Source of the DNA: Rugamonas sp. A1-17
Lineage (GTDB): Bacteria; Pseudomonadota; Gammaproteobacteria; Burkholderiales; Burkholderiaceae_D
DNA: 64,000 nucleotides
Reading direction: 5' to 3'
NCBI GenBank assembly: GCA_025548565.1
Contig: JAJLPB010000002.1
Span: 186,001 to 250,000, forward strand
Made by a program: the position numbers and the translations under genes. The notes below the pieces were generated by a model. It had not been told where the DNA came from. It searched no databases and saw nothing but the letters and a program-made list of their open reading frames with translations. This document shows positions 57,954-64,000 of the stretch, piece by piece. The number at the start of each line of letters is the position of its first letter. Positions within the stretch are counted from its first letter, which is position 1.

Positions 57954-58849
57954 TTGGCGCCTCCGTCGATCTCGCACTGCATCTCCCGCAGGAACTTGCA
58001 GTATTCGGCGCCCGTCTCCGGGTGCTTGAGTCCCATGGCCGTCATCGCCTTCAGGTAGCCCAGCTTGGAGCCGCAGTCGTAACGCTGGCCGTCGTAGCGG
58101 TAGGCCAGCACACGTTCGTCCTTCATCAGCGCGGCGATGCCGTCGGTCAGCTGGATCTCGCCGCCGGTGCCGGTGCCGAGGTTCTCCAGGTACTGGAAGA
58201 TGCGGCCAGACAGCACATAGCGGCCCACCACCGCCAGCGTGGACGGCGCCACGTCCGGCGACGGTTTCTCGACGATGCCGTGCACCAGCTCCAGCTTGGG
58301 CTGGTAGGCCGAGGCGCTGACGATGCCGTACTGGCGCGTGGCCGCGCGCGGTACTTCCTGCACCGCCAGGATGGTGCAACGCTCATACGCATACAGGTCG
58401 GTCATCTGCGCCAGCACCGGCTTGACGCCGTCGGCGGTGTCCATGAAGTCGTCCGCCAGCAGCACGGCGAACGGTTCGTCGCCGACAACGGGGCGCGCGC
58501 ACAGCACCGCGTGGCCGAGGCCCAGCGGCTCCGACTGACGGATGTAGATGCAATTGACGTTTTTCGGAATGACGTTCTGCACCAGCTCCAGCAGAACTTT
58601 CTTGTCGGCCGCTTCCAGTTCCGCTTCCAGCTCGTAGGCTTTGTCGAAGTGGTCTTCGATGGCGCGCTTGTTACGGCCGGTGATGAACACCATTTCCGTG
58701 ATGCCGGCGGCGACCGCCTCCTCCACCGCGTACTGGATCAGCGGCTTGTCGACGATGGGCAGCATCTCCTTCGGCTGTGCCTTGGTCGCGGGAAGAAAAC
58801 GGCTGCCAAGACCGGCGACCGGGAAGACTGCTTTTCTGATTTTGGACAT
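57950..58849 (-). CDS. galU: UTP-glucose-1-phosphate uridylyltransferase
   Basis: A 299-residue enzyme making UDP-glucose for polysaccharide and LPS core. [20 protein letters not shown] is the nucleotide-binding signature, and [11 protein letters not shown] is typical. It lies 12 bases after ligA. Confidence 0.96.
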   Translation of the reverse strand: MSKIRKAVFPVAGLGSRFLPATKAQPKEMLPIVDKPLIQYAVEEAVAAGITEMVFITGRNKRAIEDHFDKAYELEAELEAADKKVLLELVQNVIPKNVNCIYIRQSEPLGLGHAVLCARPVVGDEPFAVLLADDFMDTADGVKPVLAQMTDLYAYERCTILAVQEVPRAATRQYGIVSASAYQPKLELVHGIVEKPSPDVAPSTLAVVGRYVLSGRIFQYLENLGTGTGGEIQLTDGIAALMKDERVLAYRYDGQRYDCGSKLGYLKAMTAMGLKHPETGAEYCKFLREMQCEIDGGAK

Positions 58850-58861
58850 GATATCTATCTT

Positions 58862-61210
<2,349 letters not shown>

Positions 61211-62347
61211 CTAGCTAAACAAACGCAACGCGCGGATCGAACCGGCCGGTATGTCGGCGTCGTTCATCTCGGCGTAGAAATCCTGTACCTGGCCGGCGAT
61301 CTCCGCCAGCGAAGCGTCCGACAACGGCTGGTTGTAGTCGTCGACGATGGTCGCGTCCAGGCGGCCCACCAGCGACTTGGCGCAGGCGACCATGGCGCCG
61401 AAGCCGTCGCGGGACGGCGCCACGCATGGCACGTCCAGCAGCAGCGTCAGGCGCGGCGTGGTTTCCTCGGCCAGCGTGACGTTGGTCGACAGCGAGAACA
61501 GATGGCCGCCTTCGCCGTCCGGCATCACGTAACGGCCGTCGGGACGCACGTCGAAGCCCTGCTTCTCCAATGCGCCCAGCAGCGTGGTGATGGCCCACGG
61601 CGCGCCATTGGTCTGCAGGTTGACGCCCAGCTGCGCGTCGTGGCCGGCGACGAAGCGGTGCAGGTTGCGCGCCTCGGCCATCACTTCGATCATGTCCGGG
61701 ATTTCCGGCTCGGCGCCGATTTCGTCGGCCATCGCGCGCAGGCGCGTGACCAGTTCCGAGTATTCCAGTTCGTTCAGCGCGGTGCTGCGGCTGGCCAGCT
61801 GCACGCCGCCCTGCAGCTTGGTGTAGACGCCGCCGTGGACGATGGGCTCCCATTCGCCGCTGACGGCCAGGCCGATGTAGTGCACCGGCTTGTTGCCGAC
61901 CATGCGCAGCGTTTGCAGCACCGGCAGCAGCTTGTCGCCGCGCGCCGGGCCTTCCAGCGCCAGCGGCAGCAGGCAATCGATCAGCGGGTCGACCAGCGCG
62001 GTGGCCTGTTCGGCGGCCGGCGTCACGCCGGCGGCGTGCGGCGCGGCCGGTGGCGCGGTCGCATCGGCGGGATCGCTTTCGAATTCGGCTGCGACGGCGG
62101 CCAGCGCCGCCGCTGCGGCCGAGGCTTCTCCACCAGCCACGCCGGGCACCGCGCTGTCGAGCGAGAAGCTCGGCTCGTGGCGCGCGGCTGGTGTATCGCC
62201 GGTGCGCATCAGCACATCGTCATGATCGGTCGAGAAGGCGCGTTCCACGCTCTTCTTGGCTTTGTATTCCTGGATCTTGTTGTAGCCGAAAACGCCGGCG
62301 ACGAATACGCCGGCGATCCCGATCAAACTCATTTGTAGGTCTGTCAT
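61211..62347 (-). CDS. zipA: Cell-division protein ZipA-like (FtsZ-binding domain)
   Basis: A 378-residue protein with one N-terminal membrane segment (MSLIGIAGVFVAGVFGYNKI), an Ala-rich linker (about 70-115) and a C-terminal domain (about 240-375) resembling the FtsZ-binding part of ZipA (LFSLSTNVTLAEETTPRLTLL). The place between smc and ligA is where betaproteobacteria carry zipA. The ATG overlaps the smc stop by four bases. Confidence 0.86.
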   Translation of the reverse strand: MTDLQMSLIGIAGVFVAGVFGYNKIQEYKAKKSVERAFSTDHDDVLMRTGDTPAARHEPSFSLDSAVPGVAGGEASAAAAALAAVAAEFESDPADATAPPAAPHAAGVTPAAEQATALVDPLIDCLLPLALEGPARGDKLLPVLQTLRMVGNKPVHYIGLAVSGEWEPIVHGGVYTKLQGGVQLASRSTALNELEYSELVTRLRAMADEIGAEPEIPDMIEVMAEARNLHRFVAGHDAQLGVNLQTNGAPWAITTLLGALEKQGFDVRPDGRYVMPDGEGGHLFSLSTNVTLAEETTPRLTLLLDVPCVAPSRDGFGAMVACAKSLVGRLDATIVDDYNQPLSDASLAEIAGQVQDFYAEMNDADIPAGSIRALRLFS

Positions 62348-64000
62348 GCTGCTTGTGCCTCGGAAGCGAAGTTTGCGGCGGATTCCATATCCACCGCCAC
62401 GATGCGCGATACGCCCTGCTCTTGCATCGTCACACCGATCAGTTGATTGGCCATCTCCATCGCAATCTTGTTGTGCGAGATGAAGAGGAATTGGGTGTGG
62501 TCAGACATACGTTTGACCATCCGGCAGAATCGTTCGGTATTGGCGTCATCCAGCGGCGCGTCGACCTCGTCGAGCAGGCAGAATGGCGCCGGGTTAAGCC
62601 GGAACATCGAGAACACCAGCGCCGTTGCGGTCAGCGCTTTTTCACCGCCGGACAACAGGTGAATGGTGGCGTTCTTTTTGCCCGGCGGCTGGGCCATGAC
62701 CTGCACGCCGGAGTCGAGGATTTCGTCGCCGGTCATGATCAGCTTTGCCTGGCCGCCGCCGAACAGGATCGGGAACAGCTCGGAGAAGTGGCCGTTGACG
62801 CGATCGAAGGTGTCTTGCAGCAGATCGCGCGTCTCCTTGTCGATGCGCGTGATCGCGTCTTCCAGCGTGTTGATCGCCTCGTTCAAGTCGGCGTTCTGCG
62901 CATCGAGGAAGTTCTTGCGTTCGGAGGCCATCGCCAGTTCGTCCAGCGCCGCCAGGTTGACCGCGCCCAGCATCGAGATCGCGTTGGTCAGGCGTGTGAC
63001 CTCGCCCTGCAGGTAGGAGGCCTTCATATCGGGATGCAGCTTCTCGGCCAGCGCCGCCTCGTCGGCCTGCACTTCGGCCAGCTGCGCCGCGAACTGCTCC
63101 TGGTTCAGCCGCGCGGCCTGCTCCTTCAGCTGCATCTCCATGATCTTGTCGCGCTGCGGCTGCAGCGCGCGTTCGGTCGACATGCGGCCTTCCTCGAACA
63201 TGCGCAGCTGCTGCGCGATCTGGTCGAGCTCATGGCGGGCGTCGGACAGCGCCTTCTCCTGGCTGGTGCGACGGTCCAGCAGCTCCTGCAGGCCGTCGTT
63301 GGCCTGGCCGGATTCCAGGCTGGCCAGTTCGTTCTGGCCCGCCTCCAGGCTTTGCGTGACTTGCACCACCTGCGCGTTCGCGGTGGCGATGGAACGGCGG
63401 AATTCCTCGATCTTGCTGCGCTGGGACTTCTCCGCGAACTGCGCTTCCTGCGCGGCGCGTTCCAGGTCGCGCAGCGCTTCGCGGGCGTCGGCCAGGCGCT
63501 GCTCTTTTTCCAGGAACAGAGTCTGGCCCTCTTCGTGGTCGCCCTGTAGATTGCCCAGCTCCATATCGAGCTGCTCGAACTTCTCCTCGGACTCCATCTT
63601 GACCTGGGTTTGTTCCTCTTCCTGCGCGGCGATTTCGGCCAGGTCGGCTTCGATCTGGTTGCTGCGCTGGTTGAAGCGCGCCTCGATCTCCGACAGCTTG
63701 ACCACGTCCAGCTGCAAGGTGTGCACCGACTGCTGCAGGCTTTGCAGCTTGGCGCGGTACTCGGTCAGGCGGCGCGTGAGTTCGGAGACGGCGGCATCGG
63801 CGCGCACCGAGCGGGCACGCGCCTCGTCGGCCAGCATCTGCTGCGCGCGCAGCTGCTTGGTGATGTTGTCGATTTCCTGCTGGCGGCCCAGCATGCCGTC
63901 CTGCTCCGAATCGGCTGCATAGAAACGCACGCTGCCCTGCGTGACGGCATGGCCCTGGCGCGTGACGAAGCAGCCGCCGGCCGGAAGCCTGGCGCGTTCG
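62344..64000 (-). CDS. smc: Chromosome segregation protein SMC, C-terminal half (5' end outside window)
   Basis: The frame is open past the window edge. It begins inside the hinge region (LPAGGCFVTRQG and SVRFYAADSEQDGML are hinge-like), continues as a long coiled coil and ends with the ATPase head: signature LLSGGEKALTATAL and Walker B FCLLDEVDAPLDDAN. SMC folds and separates chromosomes with ScpA/ScpB. The N-terminal head is upstream of the window. Confidence 0.96.
   Translation of the reverse strand, partial: ERARLPAGGCFVTRQGHAVTQGSVRFYAADSEQDGMLGRQQEIDNITKQLRAQQMLADEARARSVRADAAVSELTRRLTEYRAKLQSLQQSVHTLQLDVVKLSEIEARFNQRSNQIEADLAEIAAQEEEQTQVKMESEEKFEQLDMELGNLQGDHEEGQTLFLEKEQRLADAREALRDLERAAQEAQFAEKSQRSKIEEFRRSIATANAQVVQVTQSLEAGQNELASLESGQANDGLQELLDRRTSQEKALSDARHELDQIAQQLRMFEEGRMSTERALQPQRDKIMEMQLKEQAARLNQEQFAAQLAEVQADEAALAEKLHPDMKASYLQGEVTRLTNAISMLGAVNLAALDELAMASERKNFLDAQNADLNEAINTLEDAITRIDKETRDLLQDTFDRVNGHFSELFPILFGGGQAKLIMTGDEILDSGVQVMAQPPGKKNATIHLLSGGEKALTATALVFSMFRLNPAPFCLLDEVDAPLDDANTERFCRMVKRMSDHTQFLFISHNKIAMEMANQLIGVTMQEQGVSRIVAVDMESAANFASEAQAA

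Overview
The window is about 64 kb of GC-rich chromosomal DNA from a Gram-negative betaproteobacterium, most likely of the Oxalobacteraceae (Massilia / Duganella / Janthinobacterium type). I infer this from the gene order rpsB-tsf-pyrH-frr-uppS-cdsA-dxr-rseP-bamA-skp-lpxD-fabZ-lpxA-lpxB-rnhB, from ligA-zipA-smc, and from two PEP-CTERM exported proteins. Coding density is high, no tRNA, rRNA, CRISPR array, prophage or insertion sequence was seen, and the sequence is mostly housekeeping with several accessory islands.

Layout. (1) 1-3093: a four-gene operon of an ECF sigma factor (5' end outside the window), a zinc-finger anti-sigma factor, a subtilisin-like (S8) protease and a TIGR02001-type outer-membrane protein, each start overlapping the previous stop by four bases. 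(2) 3163-8553: a broken small lipoprotein-like frame, a PEP-CTERM protein, a DUF4259 protein, a GSCFA/SGNH pair, and a QmcA-NfeD membrane pair. (3) 8710-13517: PEP synthase facing its bifunctional regulator PSRP, and a secreted amidohydrolase. (4) 13519-17305: catalase HPII and a REC-EAL response regulator with an altered catalytic motif. (5) 17326-32910, all minus strand: the large envelope, lipid A and translation cluster, read from rpsB down to a SPOUT methyltransferase. (6) 33276-39468: a second PEP-CTERM protein, map, glnD, an RsuA-type pseudouridine synthase and a YcgR-like PilZ protein. (7) 39533-51520: a permease-fused hybrid histidine kinase and its LuxR-type response regulator, a TRIC-family protein, a small membrane protein, then a minus-strand porin-urtABCDE urea uptake operon. 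(8) 51650-57404: an S41 protease, a type IB topoisomerase, several unknown proteins and a KirBac-type potassium channel. (9) 57417-64000: def-galU-ligA-zipA-smc, with smc running off the window.

How the parts work together. Region 5 couples protein synthesis factors to undecaprenyl phosphate, phospholipid and isoprenoid precursors, beta-barrel assembly and lipid A. Region 7 looks like a nitrogen-compound sensing and uptake module: a sensor built on an NCS1-like transporter, a DNA-binding partner, and an outer-membrane porin plus urea ABC transporter whose promoter carries a palindromic site. Region 1 looks like a self-contained envelope-signalling module, because both the anti-sigma factor's outer domain and the protease carry a segment resembling a subtilase propeptide. 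These two modules are the best candidates for undescribed biology. A dispersed palindromic repeat with the pattern ATTCCC-N8-GGGAAT occurs at three intergenic sites.
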